Below are positions 1 to 7,552 of a stretch of 13,591 nucleotides of DNA, piece after piece. The DNA is taken from the NCBI GenBank assembly GCA_946614405.1, contig CAMOGZ010000015.1, positions 1 through 13,591 on the forward strand. Direction: 5' to 3'. The stretch comes from an uncultured Eubacterium sp. GTDB taxonomy: Bacteria > Bacillota > Clostridia > Peptostreptococcales > Anaerovoracaceae. A program made the position numbers and the translations under genes. The notes beneath the pieces were generated by a model, which saw only the letters and a list, made by a program, of their open reading frames with translations, was not told the DNA's origin and made no database searches. Positions within the stretch are counted from its first letter, which is position 1. Each line of letters starts with the position of its first letter.

Positions 1-9
1 GGAATCCAC

Positions 10-38
10 ATTACAGAAGAAAAACCTTGGTTTTGCAA
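10..38 (-). promoter_or_regulatory. Weak candidate promoter near the left edge
   Basis: The minus strand reads TTGCAA (38-33), 17 bp, then TGTAAT (15-10), which matches 4 of 6 and 5 of 6 consensus bases. It overlaps the T-run hairpin of the possible leader, an arrangement similar to the terminator/promoter overlap seen before phoH. A gene beginning left of the window would use it. With no gene in view this stays a suggestion. Confidence 0.25.
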
Positions 39-118
39 GGCATAATTGTACTCGGTGTTTAGTAACGGAGGTTCTATACCCCTTCAAACACCCTATATTC
101 TTCTGAAATCGTCGTTTT
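20..118 (-). ncRNA. Possible structured leader or small RNA ending in a terminator hairpin
   Basis: A transcript from the palindrome-bearing promoter would contain a long-range stem GGTGTTT/AAACACC (92-86 with 60-54) enclosing a partly paired GAAGG/CCTCC stem. After a short linker comes the hairpin CCTTG-CAAAAC-CAAGG, followed directly by TTTTTCTTCT. This order of structured element then intrinsic terminator is typical of attenuators, riboswitches or short regulatory RNAs. No known riboswitch class was recognised. The terminator stem is only 5 bp, and the outer stem also folds if read on the plus strand, so the strand is uncertain. Confidence 0.25.
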
Positions 119-124
119 GTTTTA

Positions 125-154
125 AATACAGAAGGTTAACCTTCTGAAATGCAA
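125..154 (-). promoter_or_regulatory. Candidate promoter with palindromic operator in the spacer
   Basis: On the minus strand a -35-like TTGCAT (154-149) and a -10-like TGTATT (130-125) are separated by 18 bp, and the spacer is almost entirely filled by the perfect palindrome CAGAAGGTTAACCTTCTG (129-146). A palindrome in a long spacer is the layout known for MerR-family activators, and the GTTAAC centre resembles the SoxR box. No regulator gene is in view. The -35 and -10 matches are only fair (3 and 4 of 6), so regulation is an inference. Confidence 0.4.
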
Positions 155-250
155 ATTAATTCAGATTTGCAGAAGGTTGGTGCGATGAAACTGGGATGTT
201 GGCCGGAAAGCGGGAGCCCGAAGGGAACCGGGATGGCGCCCGGCGCACGC

Positions 251-278
251 AAAAGGACCGGCGCGCGGGCGCCGGTCC
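251..278 (-). terminator. Second (distal) terminator after ppdK
   Basis: The minus strand has a perfect 10-bp stem GGACCGGCGC/GCGCCGGTCC (278-269 with 264-255) around a 4-base loop, followed by TTTT then GCGTGC. It lies directly behind a first hairpin of the same design, so the two act as tandem intrinsic terminators for the ppdK operon. The short T-run makes this one the weaker-tailed of the pair. Confidence 0.7.
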
Positions 279-280
279 GG

Positions 281-310
281 GAGCAAAACAGGGCGCCGGT
301 GGCGCCCTGT
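281..310 (-). terminator. Intrinsic terminator of the phoH-ppdK operon
   Basis: About 22 bases after the ppdK stop, the minus strand forms a perfect 10-bp stem ACAGGGCGCC/GGCGCCCTGT with a 3-base loop, followed by a TTT run and GCTCC. This is a standard Rho-independent terminator and marks the 3' end of the long operon. Confidence 0.85.
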
Positions 311-332
311 CTTAGGAAAATCACATTTTCAA

Positions 333-2960
333 TTACTCTGCCTGTTTGATGGCTGCCTGTGCGGCTGCCAGTCTTGCTACCGGTACGCGGAACGGTGAGC
401 AGGATACGTAGTTCAGGCCGATTTTGTTGCAGAACTCGATGGAGCGCGGGTCTCCGCCGTGCTCGCCGCAGATGCCAAGCTTCATGCCCGGGCGGGTCTT
501 GCGTCCGAGTTCGGCTGCCATCTGAACCAGCTTGCCGACGCCGCGGCGGTCGAGGTTCTTGAACGGGTCGGATTCCCAGATTCCCTGTTCCAGATAGCTT
601 GCGATGAGCTCTGCGGTATCGTCGCGGGAGAAACCGAAGGTCATCTGGGTCAGGTCGTTGGTTCCGAAGGAGAAGAATTCAGCTTCCTTGGCGATCTCGT
701 CAGCACGCATGCATGCTCTCGGGATCTCGATCATGGTACCTACCTGGTACTCGATCTTGCGGCCGTGCTTCTCCATTACTCTCTCTGCGGTTGCGTTTAC
801 GGTCTTCTTGACGCGGGCCAGCTCGTTCTTGGAGCAAACCAGCGGGATCATGATTTCCGGAACGATGTCCAGACCATCTTCCTCGATCACTTCCAGAGCA
901 GCGTCCATGATGGCTTCTACCTGCATCTCAGCGATTTCCGGATAGGTGATGTCCAGACGGCATCCTCTGTGACCCAGCATCGGGTTGACTTCCTTCAGGG
1001 ACGCAGCGGTTTCCTTCAGGTCTTCAACCGAGATGCCGCTGGATGCGGACAGTTCTTCCATCTCTTCCTCGGTCTTCGGCAGGAACTCGTGGAGTGGTGG
1101 ATCCAGGAGACGTACGGTCATCGGACGTCCGCCCAGTACCTTATACATTGCCTTGAAGTCGCTCTTCTGGAAGGGCAGCAGCTTAGCCAGTGCCTTTCTT
1201 CTGGCTTCTTCAGAGTCAGCAACGATCATCTCACGGATTGCCGGGATTCTCTCTGCTTCGAAGAACATGTGCTCTGTTCTGCAGAGGCCGATTCCCTCAG
1301 CGCCAAAGTCGATGGCCTGCTGTGCGTCTCTCGGAGTATCCGCATTGGTACGGATCTTCATGGTGCGGATCTCGTCCGCCCACTTCATGATGGTCTTGAA
1401 GTTACCGGAGATCTCAACCGGTACCAGCTTCAGCATTCCTTCATAAACGTCACCGGTGGTTCCGTCTACGGAGATGTAATCTTCGCTGGTGTAAGTCTTG
1501 CCTCCGACTTCCAGTGTCTGTGCTTCTTCGTCGATCTTCAGGGCAGAACATCCGGTAACGCAGCACTTACCCATTCCGCGGGCAACGACGGCTGCATGGG
1601 ATGTAGCTCCACCGTGAGCGGTGAGGATTCCCTGAGCGGCTACCATACCTGCCAGATCCTCCGGGGAGGTCTCGGTACGGACCAGGATCGCCTTCTCGCC
1701 GGACTTGGCAACTTCAGCTGCCTGGTCAGCGGAGAAGCAGATCTTACCACAGCCGGCACCCGGAGATGCGTTCAGACCGTGGGCGATCGGTGTTGCAGCT
1801 GCTTCTTCTTCAGAGTCAAATCTCGGGTGCAGCAGGTGCTCCACGAAATCCGGCTCGATGCGCAGCAGCGCGGTCTTCTTGTCGATCAGGCCTTCTTCAA
1901 CCATGTCGACAGCGATATTCACGGCAGCTTCTGCCGTTCTCTTTCCGTTTCTGGTCTGCAGCATGAACAGCTTACCATTCTCAACAGTAAACTCCATGTC
2001 CTGCATATCGCAATAGTGCTTCTCCAGAAGCTGTGCAATGTGCTCAAAGCTCTTGTATGCTTCCGGGAAAGACTGTTCCATTTCCGCGATCTTCTTCGGG
2101 GTGCGGATTCCCGCAACGACGTCCTCGCCCTGAGCGTTGACCAGGAACTCACCGTAGATCTTGTTCTCGCCGGTGGCCGGGTTTCTGGTGAATGCTACAC
2201 CAGTACCGGAGTCGTTTCCTTTGTTTCCGAATACCATGGACTGCACGCTGACGGCGGTGCCCAGGTCCTCGGAGATGTCATTCAGCTTACGATACAGGAT
2301 GGCTCTGTCATTACCCCAGGAGCGGAATACAGCCTTCACGGCTTCCATCAGCTGCTCAGTGGGGTCCTGGGGGAACTCGTGTCCCAGTACTTCCACGTAC
2401 AAAGCCTTGTAACCCTTGATGATCTCCTTCAGATCTTCTGTGGTCAGATCCACGTCGAATTCAGCGCCGACTTCGGCTTTTTTTCCGTCGAAAATCTCGT
2501 TGAAACGCTTCATGGGAACTTCCATGACCACGTCTCCGAACATCTGCAGGAATCTTCTGTAGCTGTCGTATGCGAAACGTTCATTGTCAGTCAGCTTACC
2601 CAGTGCTACGACGGTTTCATCGTTCAGGCCAAGATTCAGAACGGTGTCCATCATGCCCGGCATGGAGATCGGCGCTCCGGAACGAACGGATACCAGCAGC
2701 GGATCCACAGGATCGCCCAGTTTCTTTCCCATTACGTTCTCGAGTTCAGCCAGCTTGACTTTGATCTCCTCAATAATACCTTCGTCTATTTTCAGGCCGT
2801 CTTCATAGTACTTCTTGCAGGCGTCGGTGGTAACGGTGAATCCAAATGGAACCGGAAGACCGATCTTGGTCATCTCTGCCAGGTTTGCACCCTTGCCACC
2901 GAGGGTCATGCGCATGTCTTTGGAGCCCTCATTAAACGAATACACAAATTGTTTTTCCAT
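333..2960 (-). CDS. ppdK: Pyruvate, phosphate dikinase
   Basis: This enzyme interconverts pyruvate, ATP and phosphate with PEP, AMP and pyrophosphate; in anaerobes it often works glycolytically in the cytoplasm. The 875-residue product matches the usual length of about 875. The N-terminal ATP-grasp region begins with GGKGANLAEM (21-30). The swivelling phosphohistidine domain carries GGATSHAAVVAR with the phosphorylated His at 455. The C-terminal PEP/pyruvate barrel carries GICGEHGG with Cys831. Both positions equal those of the characterised Clostridium symbiosum enzyme, so the gene is intact. The ATG start follows GGAGG with a 10-base spacer, slightly long. It is the last gene of the operon, 20 bases after glyQS and just before tandem terminators. 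No regulator of the PDRP type is present nearby. Confidence 0.97.
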   Translation of the reverse strand: MEKQFVYSFNEGSKDMRMTLGGKGANLAEMTKIGLPVPFGFTVTTDACKKYYEDGLKIDEGIIEEIKVKLAELENVMGKKLGDPVDPLLVSVRSGAPISMPGMMDTVLNLGLNDETVVALGKLTDNERFAYDSYRRFLQMFGDVVMEVPMKRFNEIFDGKKAEVGAEFDVDLTTEDLKEIIKGYKALYVEVLGHEFPQDPTEQLMEAVKAVFRSWGNDRAILYRKLNDISEDLGTAVSVQSMVFGNKGNDSGTGVAFTRNPATGENKIYGEFLVNAQGEDVVAGIRTPKKIAEMEQSFPEAYKSFEHIAQLLEKHYCDMQDMEFTVENGKLFMLQTRNGKRTAEAAVNIAVDMVEEGLIDKKTALLRIEPDFVEHLLHPRFDSEEEAAATPIAHGLNASPGAGCGKICFSADQAAEVAKSGEKAILVRTETSPEDLAGMVAAQGILTAHGGATSHAAVVARGMGKCCVTGCSALKIDEEAQTLEVGGKTYTSEDYISVDGTTGDVYEGMLKLVPVEISGNFKTIMKWADEIRTMKIRTNADTPRDAQQAIDFGAEGIGLCRTEHMFFEAERIPAIREMIVADSEEARRKALAKLLPFQKSDFKAMYKVLGGRPMTVRLLDPPLHEFLPKTEEEMEELSASSGISVEDLKETAASLKEVNPMLGHRGCRLDITYPEIAEMQVEAIMDAALEVIEEDGLDIVPEIMIPLVCSKNELARVKKTVNATAERVMEKHGRKIEYQVGTMIEIPRACMRADEIAKEAEFFSFGTNDLTQMTFGFSRDDTAELIASYLEQGIWESDPFKNLDRRGVGKLVQMAAELGRKTRPGMKLGICGEHGGDPRSIEFCNKIGLNYVSCSPFRVPVARLAAAQAAIKQAE

Positions 2961-2980
2961 AGGTAAAAATCCTCCATTTC

Positions 2981-4390
2981 TTAGAACATCAAACGTTCTT
3001 CAATATAGCCTTTGACCTGATCGATGGGCAGACGGATCTGTTCCATCGTATCCCGGTCTCGAATGGTGACGCATCCGTCTTCCTGAGTCTGGAAGTCAAC
3101 ACAGATGCAGAATGGAGTACCTATCTCATCTTCTCTACGGTACCTTTTTCCAATCGAACCTGTAACATCGTAGTCCACGTTAAAGTACTTGGACAACTCC
3201 TCGTATATAGGCTCTGCCTGGTCTGCCAGCTTCTTGGCCAGCGGCAGAACGGCTGCCTTGAACGGCGCCAGAGCCGGGTGGAAACGCATGACGATACGCG
3301 TGTCCTCCTTGCCCTTGGCATCGGTTACAGTCTCCTCATCGTAGGCGTCGATCAGGAATGCCAGCGCTACGCGGTCGGCACCCAGTGACGGCTCGATACA
3401 ATAAGGGATGTATGTTTCTTTCTCTGCGCCCTCACCTTCGGTAAAGGTCAGCTCCTCTCCGGAATATTCGCTGTGCTTACGCAGGTCAAAGTCTGTTCTG
3501 TCCGCGATACCCCAGAGTTCGCCCCATCCAAATGGGAACAGATACTCGAAGTCAGTGGTCGCGTTACTGTAATGAGAAAGTTCTTCTTTCTCATGATCTC
3601 TGAGCCGGATATGATCCATGTTCATCCCGAGGGATTCCAGGAACTTACGGCAATATTCTTTCCAATAGTCGAACCATTCCAGATCCGTGCCCGGTTTGCA
3701 GAAGAACTCCAGCTCCATCTGCTCGAACTCTCTGGTACGGAATGTGAAGTTGCCCGGTGTGATCTCATTACGGAAGGACTTTCCGATCTGGCAGATTCCG
3801 AAAGGAATCTTCTTCCGGGTGGTTCTGGCTACGTTCTTGAAGTTTACAAAGATTCCCTGGGCGGTCTCCGGTCTCAGGTAGATCTGAGCCTTGCTGTCTT
3901 CCGTTACTCCCTGGAATGTCTTGAACATCAGGTTGAACTGCCGGATCTTGGTGAATTCCTTCTTGCCGCAATCCGGGCAGGCAATTCCGTGCTCTTCAAT
4001 GTATTCTTCCATCTTCTCGTTGGGCCATCCGTCAACGACTACCGGCTCCAGGCCGTTTTCCATGACGTAGTCCTCGATCAGCTTGTCAGCACGGAAACGG
4101 GAATGGCAGTTCTTGCAGTCGATCAGTGGATCGGAGAATCCGCCAACGTGTCCGGATGCTTCCCATGTTCTGGGGTTCATCAGGATCGCAGCGTCCACTC
4201 CCACGTTATACTTGGACTCCTGCACGAACTTCTTCCACCATGCCTTCTTCACGTTGTTCTTGAATTCCACTCCAAGGGGACCGTAATCCCATGTGTTAGC
4301 CAGGCCGCCGTAGATCTCGGAGCCCGGGAACACGAATCCGCGTCCCTTGGCAAGAGCAACGATTTTCTCCATTGTCACTTCTTTACTCAT
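2981..4390 (-). CDS. glyQS: Glycine--tRNA ligase, single-chain dimeric type
   Basis: Charges tRNA-Gly with glycine in the cytoplasm. The 469-residue protein is the alpha2 type (as in archaea, eukaryotes and many Gram-positives), not the alpha2beta2 GlyQ/GlyS type. Class II motif 2 is clear at [19 protein letters not shown] (206-224) and motif 3 at [12 protein letters not shown] (335-346). Cys pairs at 92/95 and 138/141 form the insertion-domain zinc site. The C-terminal anticodon-binding domain starts near 365. The N-terminus is the usual [13 protein letters not shown] preceded by six residues. No convincing Shine-Dalgarno lies before the ATG at 4390, and an in-frame ATG at 4372 (Met7) is an alternative start. 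It is 21 bases downstream of the DUF4342 gene. No T-box leader is visible, which fits an internal operon position. Confidence 0.96.
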   Translation of the reverse strand: MSKEVTMEKIVALAKGRGFVFPGSEIYGGLANTWDYGPLGVEFKNNVKKAWWKKFVQESKYNVGVDAAILMNPRTWEASGHVGGFSDPLIDCKNCHSRFRADKLIEDYVMENGLEPVVVDGWPNEKMEEYIEEHGIACPDCGKKEFTKIRQFNLMFKTFQGVTEDSKAQIYLRPETAQGIFVNFKNVARTTRKKIPFGICQIGKSFRNEITPGNFTFRTREFEQMELEFFCKPGTDLEWFDYWKEYCRKFLESLGMNMDHIRLRDHEKEELSHYSNATTDFEYLFPFGWGELWGIADRTDFDLRKHSEYSGEELTFTEGEGAEKETYIPYCIEPSLGADRVALAFLIDAYDEETVTDAKGKEDTRIVMRFHPALAPFKAAVLPLAKKLADQAEPIYEELSKYFNVDYDVTGSIGKRYRREDEIGTPFCICVDFQTQEDGCVTIRDRDTMEQIRLPIDQVKGYIEERLMF

Positions 4391-4411
4391 TCAGTCTATT
4401 ACCAACTTTCT

Positions 4412-5512
4412 TTAGAAAAATTTAAAACGATTTACTTTCTCTTCGGTCTCAGCAGCGGCTTCCTCTACCTTCTCTTCTGCCTCCGCAAAGAGATCCTCAG
4501 CCTGCTCTGTGACTTCGTCCTGCTTCTCTCCGAAGATGTCGCGGAAAGCTTCTTCTTTCTCCTGAAGTTCTGCTTCAGCTGCTGCTGCGGATTCTGCAAC
4601 AGATTCTTCAGCTGCTTCAGCGACTTCTGCGACTGCTTCTGCTGACGGAGCTTCCTCTGCTGCGGCTTCCACGGTTTCGAAAGGAGACTCAGCTGGCTCC
4701 TCCTCGCGAAAGGAAGGCTCTTCTGCCGGAGCCTCTTCACAGCACGGCTCCTCAGCCGGTGCTTCCTCACAGCAAGGTTCTTCTGCCGGAGCTTCCTCTT
4801 CACATGCGCAGGGCTCTTCCACCGGTGCTTCCTCTGCTGCCGGAGCTTCTTCCTCGCAAGCCTCTGCTGCCGGGCCGACCTTCAGATCATCGATCTTATC
4901 CTCGACGAAATCTTCTACGTCTTCCTTCTTGGCCTTGATCTTCTCTACTGCGTCAGATGCGGCGTCCTTAGCCTTGTCTGCTGCGTCCTTGGCAAATTCC
5001 AGAGCATCACTGCTCTTTTCCTTTACTGTCTCGAATACGTCCGGAGCAGCTTCTCTGGCCTTATCATACAAGTCAGATCCCTTGCTCTTGGCATCCTCAT
5101 ACAGGTTGCCTGCCTTATCGGTCAGGTTGATCACTTCGCCGTCATCCCCTACGAACTGGATCTGGCATTTGAATCCAACTGCAGCCAGTGCGCCGACGAT
5201 GACGCCCCAGGGTGCCACGATCACGCCCAGAACTCCTGCGTTCAGAGGAATGTTCAAAATAGTATCTCCGTCACGCTTGATCATGATGCGGGATACGTTA
5301 CCCTTCTGAACGACCTCCTTCATCTTGTCCAGCAGAGCCTCGCCCTGTGCACCGATCTTCTTGGTGGATGTCTGATCGTCGATGGCATCCTCGATCCCGA
5401 TGATAGCCTCAACAACGTTTCCATTTGCTTTCTCAAGCGCTTCCTTTGCTTCCTTGTAAGTTACTCCCGTTCTGTCTTTGACCAGTTCGATCTTTTCCAA
5501 TGTGATTTCCAT
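4412..5512 (-). CDS. DUF4342 protein with UBA-like N-terminus and acidic Cys-bearing repeat tail
   Basis: Function unknown. Residues 1-40 resemble a UBA/TS-N fold (DRTGVTYKEAKEALEKANGNVVEAI). Residues 55-131 match the DUF4342 pattern, with a basic GNVSRIMIKRDGDTIL strand and a hydrophobic stretch of about 28 residues (88-114) that could be a buried core or a membrane-touching segment. Residues 135-208 form a charged amphipathic helix with 11-residue-like periodicity, as in LEA or apolipoprotein helices. The remainder (215-360) is Ala/Glu/Pro-rich and acidic, with tandem APAEEPCCEE repeats and seven cysteines at 219-258. It ends in a short basic-aromatic NRFKFF. The start is supported by GGGAGG eight bases upstream. 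It lies between recO and glyQS and is co-transcribed with them. The domain call comes from pattern recognition, not a search. Confidence 0.8.
   Translation of the reverse strand: MEITLEKIELVKDRTGVTYKEAKEALEKANGNVVEAIIGIEDAIDDQTSTKKIGAQGEALLDKMKEVVQKGNVSRIMIKRDGDTILNIPLNAGVLGVIVAPWGVIVGALAAVGFKCQIQFVGDDGEVINLTDKAGNLYEDAKSKGSDLYDKAREAAPDVFETVKEKSSDALEFAKDAADKAKDAASDAVEKIKAKKEDVEDFVEDKIDDLKVGPAAEACEEEAPAAEEAPVEEPCACEEEAPAEEPCCEEAPAEEPCCEEAPAEEPSFREEEPAESPFETVEAAAEEAPSAEAVAEVAEAAEESVAESAAAAEAELQEKEEAFRDIFGEKQDEVTEQAEDLFAEAEEKVEEAAAETEEKVNRFKFF
4703..4792 (-). repeat. Three tandem 30-bp coding repeats (APAEEPCCEE)
   Basis: Units lie at 4792-4763, 4762-4733 and 4732-4703 and encode APAEEPCCEE, APAEEPCCEE and APAEEPSFRE. 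Units 1 and 2 differ at seven bases, all synonymous, which suggests selection on the peptide rather than a fresh duplication. Unit 3 has lost the Cys pair. Looser versions (EEAPAAEEAPVEEPCACEEE) continue upstream to about residue 220. Confidence 0.85.
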
Positions 5513-5528
5513 AAGTTCTACCTCCCTG

Positions 5529-6275
5529 TTAAAAACGGTTCATAAAAATACTCTCGCTTTTCAGACCACCGATATCCAGGTGGTAAGAAATATAGTCTCT
5601 GATGATCGTCTGCAGCTGCCCTGCAACGGCGTCGTCCAGAGCGATCTTGCGGAACGATTTCAGAGAATTTAACGCAAAGTAATTCAATATACCTACTATA
5701 TCAAACTTTGCGCTATAAATCAACGAATCTCGCTGATTTTTGACACAATCATCACATACCATTCCCCCGGAAGAAATGCTGAAGTGGTGCAGGTTTTCTT
5801 TGTGCCCGCAGGAGGTGCATGCCGTGAGCTCCGGGAACATCCCCAGGATGCGCAGCACCTTCACCTCGTAGGCCAGGACCAGGGTCTCATACTGCTTCTT
5901 CCGCTGGGACAGCTCTGCCAGAAACTCGATGAGCAGGCTGAAGATCCCCGGCTGGGGGACCTCCTCCGGGATCAGCTTCTCCGTGAGCTCCAGGACATAA
6001 GACGCGTACATGTACTTGTCCAGGTCTTCCCCGATGCTGTAGTAGCTCTCGATGGTCTCGGCTTTGTCGAGGTTGTAGTAGTTTCTGCCCTGGAAGATCT
6101 GGTAGCTTCCGTGGGTAAAAGGGCGCAGCGCAAGAGAGGAGCGGCTCTTCCCCCGCTCGCCGGCTCCTGCGCCTACGCTGATCTTTCCGTATTTCTTTGT
6201 GAACAAAAGGATCATCCTGCGGCCGTCCCCCGTTTTGGTCTGGCGGAAAATGATCCCTTCATCGCTCAGATGCAT
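5529..6275 (-). CDS. recO: DNA repair protein RecO
   Basis: RecO anneals single strands and, with RecR, loads RecA onto SSB-coated DNA in RecF-pathway recombinational repair. The 248 residues fit the family. An N-terminal OB-fold is seen (GIIFRQTKTGDGRRMILLFTKKYGKISV, about 7-34), then an all-helical middle and a zinc finger with Cys at 153, 156, 174 and 177 (CTSC and CDDC), as in many Gram-positive RecO proteins. The ATG directly follows the era stop (TAAATG), with AAGGAAAGGGA inside the end of era acting as ribosome binding site. The era-recO order is the standard Firmicutes arrangement, which supports the call. Confidence 0.94.
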   Translation of the reverse strand: MHLSDEGIIFRQTKTGDGRRMILLFTKKYGKISVGAGAGERGKSRSSLALRPFTHGSYQIFQGRNYYNLDKAETIESYYSIGEDLDKYMYASYVLELTEKLIPEEVPQPGIFSLLIEFLAELSQRKKQYETLVLAYEVKVLRILGMFPELTACTSCGHKENLHHFSISSGGMVCDDCVKNQRDSLIYSAKFDIVGILNYFALNSLKSFRKIALDDAVAGQLQTIIRDYISYHLDIGGLKSESIFMNRF

Positions 6276-7160
6276 TTAATCCCTTTCCTTATATCCGAAG
6301 TTTGCCAGGTCGAAGTCGCTGTCGCGCCAGTTCTCCCGGACTTTCACGAAGAGCTCCAGGTAGACTTTGGTCCCAAGCAGTGCCTCCAGCTCCACCCGGG
6401 CGGCCTTGCCGATGCCCTTCAGTTTCTTTCCCTGTTTGCCGATGATGATGCCCTTATGGGACTTCTTCTCGCAGTAGATCACCGCGCTGATGCGGTCGAT
6501 CTTCTCCTCTTCCTTGAAGGACTCGATCTCCACGGCCACGCCATGGGGGACCTCCTCGTTCAGGTACAGGAGGATCTTCTCCCGGATGATCTCGCTCACC
6601 AGGAACCGCTCGGGGTAGTCGGTGATCATGTCCTCCGGGAAGTACATGGGTCCCTCCTCCAGAAGCTCGGTGATCCGGGCCAGAAGCTCCGGCACGTTGG
6701 TGCCCTTCAGGGCGGAGGTGCCGTAGATGTCGGCGAAGATGCCCATGTCGTTGTATTCGTTATAGATCTCCAGGTAGTCCTCCGGCTCCATGGTGTCCAT
6801 CTTGTTGACCACCAGGATCTTCGGGGTGTCCACCTGGGACAGCATCTCTGTGATGTAGCGGTCGCCGGGGCCCGCGGACAAAGGCCCGTCCACCAGGAAG
6901 AGGATCACGTCCACTTCCTTCAGTGTGCCGATGGCCATGTCGGTCATGGCGGTGCCCAGCTTGTTTCTGCCCTTGTGGATGCCCGGGGTGTCGATGAACA
7001 CCATCTGCACGTCCTCGGTGGTATAGATGCCGCGGATGCTGTTGCGGGTGGTCTGCGGCTTGTCCGAGGTGATGGCGATCTTCTCTCCCAGGATCTGATT
7101 CAGCAGGGTGGACTTGCCCACGTTGGGGCGTCCCACGATTCCAATAAATCCTGACTTCAT
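6276..7160 (-). CDS. era: GTPase Era
   Basis: Essential GTPase that binds the 3' end of 16S rRNA and controls 30S maturation at the ribosome and inner membrane surface. All G motifs are visible in 294 residues: P-loop GRPNVGKST (10-18), QTTRN around Thr38, DTPG (57-60), NKMD (119-122) and SAL (149-151). The C-terminal KH domain carries GIIIGKQGKKLKGIG. The ATG at 7160 is preceded by GAGAGGG five bases upstream. It lies 11 bases after cdd and abuts recO. The presence of YbeY, another 16S 3'-end processing factor, in the same operon fits a shared role in small-subunit maturation. Confidence 0.97.
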   Translation of the reverse strand: MKSGFIGIVGRPNVGKSTLLNQILGEKIAITSDKPQTTRNSIRGIYTTEDVQMVFIDTPGIHKGRNKLGTAMTDMAIGTLKEVDVILFLVDGPLSAGPGDRYITEMLSQVDTPKILVVNKMDTMEPEDYLEIYNEYNDMGIFADIYGTSALKGTNVPELLARITELLEEGPMYFPEDMITDYPERFLVSEIIREKILLYLNEEVPHGVAVEIESFKEEEKIDRISAVIYCEKKSHKGIIIGKQGKKLKGIGKAARVELEALLGTKVYLELFVKVRENWRDSDFDLANFGYKERD

Positions 7161-7171
7161 GTATTCCCTCT

Positions 7172-7549
7172 CTATAGTACAAAGTGATCCGGCAGCAGTT
7201 CTGCCAGTGTGTAGCTTACCAGATGATCGGCATCGTCTCCGGTGATCACCCGCAGGTCCGTCCCGAACTCGGACAGAAACTGCCGGCAGATGCCGCAGGG
7301 CGATGCGGAGCCTCTGCTGGATGTGATGGCGATGGCGGTGAACTTCCGGTGTCCCTCGGACACAGCCTTGACGCAGGCGGTGCGCTCTGCGCAGATGGTG
7401 GCACCAAAAGATCCATTCTCCACGTTGACGCCGGTGTAGACGGTGCCGTCCTCACACAGCAGGGCTGCTCCCACATTGAAATGGGAGTACGGGGTGTAGG
7501 CGTTCTTCATGGCTTCCCTGGCCATGCAGTATAATTCTCTGTCGTTCAT
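7172..7549 (-). CDS. cdd: Cytidine deaminase
   Basis: Hydrolytic deamination of cytidine and deoxycytidine to uridine and deoxyuridine in pyrimidine salvage. The 125 residues match the short tetrameric bacterial class. The zinc and catalytic signature is complete: Cys53 and the proton-shuttle Glu55 in ICAERTA, then PCGIC with Cys85 and Cys88. The substrate-binding NVEN motif lies at 42-45 and HFNVGAAL at 23-30. The start has GGGAG shortly upstream, overlapping the ybeY stop region, and the gap to ybeY is 3 bases. The usual dgkA gene between ybeY and cdd is missing. Confidence 0.96.
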   Translation of the reverse strand: MNDRELYCMAREAMKNAYTPYSHFNVGAALLCEDGTVYTGVNVENGSFGATICAERTACVKAVSEGHRKFTAIAITSSRGSASPCGICRQFLSEFGTDLRVITGDDADHLVSYTLAELLPDHFVL

Positions 7550-7552
7550 ATC

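Larger units (their letters stand above)
1..250. other. Non-coding intergenic region rich in inverted repeats
   Basis: No credible gene is present between the left edge and the ppdK terminators. Bases 1-180 are AT-rich and about 195-310 are strongly GC-rich. The AT-rich part contains an 18-bp perfect palindrome (129-146), a third copy of its half-site (170-178), a direct repeat CTTCTGAAAT (100-109 and 141-150), an inverted repeat GCAAAT/ATTTGC (151-156 and 165-170), another GGTGTTT/AAACACC (54-60 and 86-92), and CCTTG/CAAGG (25-39). This density suggests a promoter, operator and leader for a minus-strand gene beyond the left edge. That role is inferred; the downstream gene is not visible. Confidence 0.6.

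Noticed and set aside
54..92. Possible tRNA-like or T-arm sequence within the GGTGTTT/AAACACC stem
   Set aside because: No acceptor, D-arm or anticodon arm of proper length can be drawn, and there is no TTCRA T-loop.
66..98. Plus-strand resemblance to a preQ1-I riboswitch (GGAGGTTCTATACC)
   Set aside because: The similarity is limited to the loop-like GAGGTTCTA; the A-rich tail and pairing do not fit, and no plus-strand gene lies downstream.
136..349. Two small open frames of 62 and 66 codons, one on each strand, in the left intergenic region
   Set aside because: They run through the ppdK terminator hairpins and inverted repeats, have no ribosome binding site, and their Arg/Gly/Ala/Pro content only reflects the GC-rich stems.
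459..2966. 835-codon plus-strand open frame antisense to ppdK
   Set aside because: It is codon-aligned with ppdK, so antisense stops arise only opposite TTA, CTA and TCA codons, which this genome avoids. It has no recognisable protein features and ppdK is unambiguous.
5784..7154. 456-codon plus-strand open frame across recO and era
   Set aside because: Same codon-aligned antisense effect; recO and era happen to share a frame, so the shadow runs across both.
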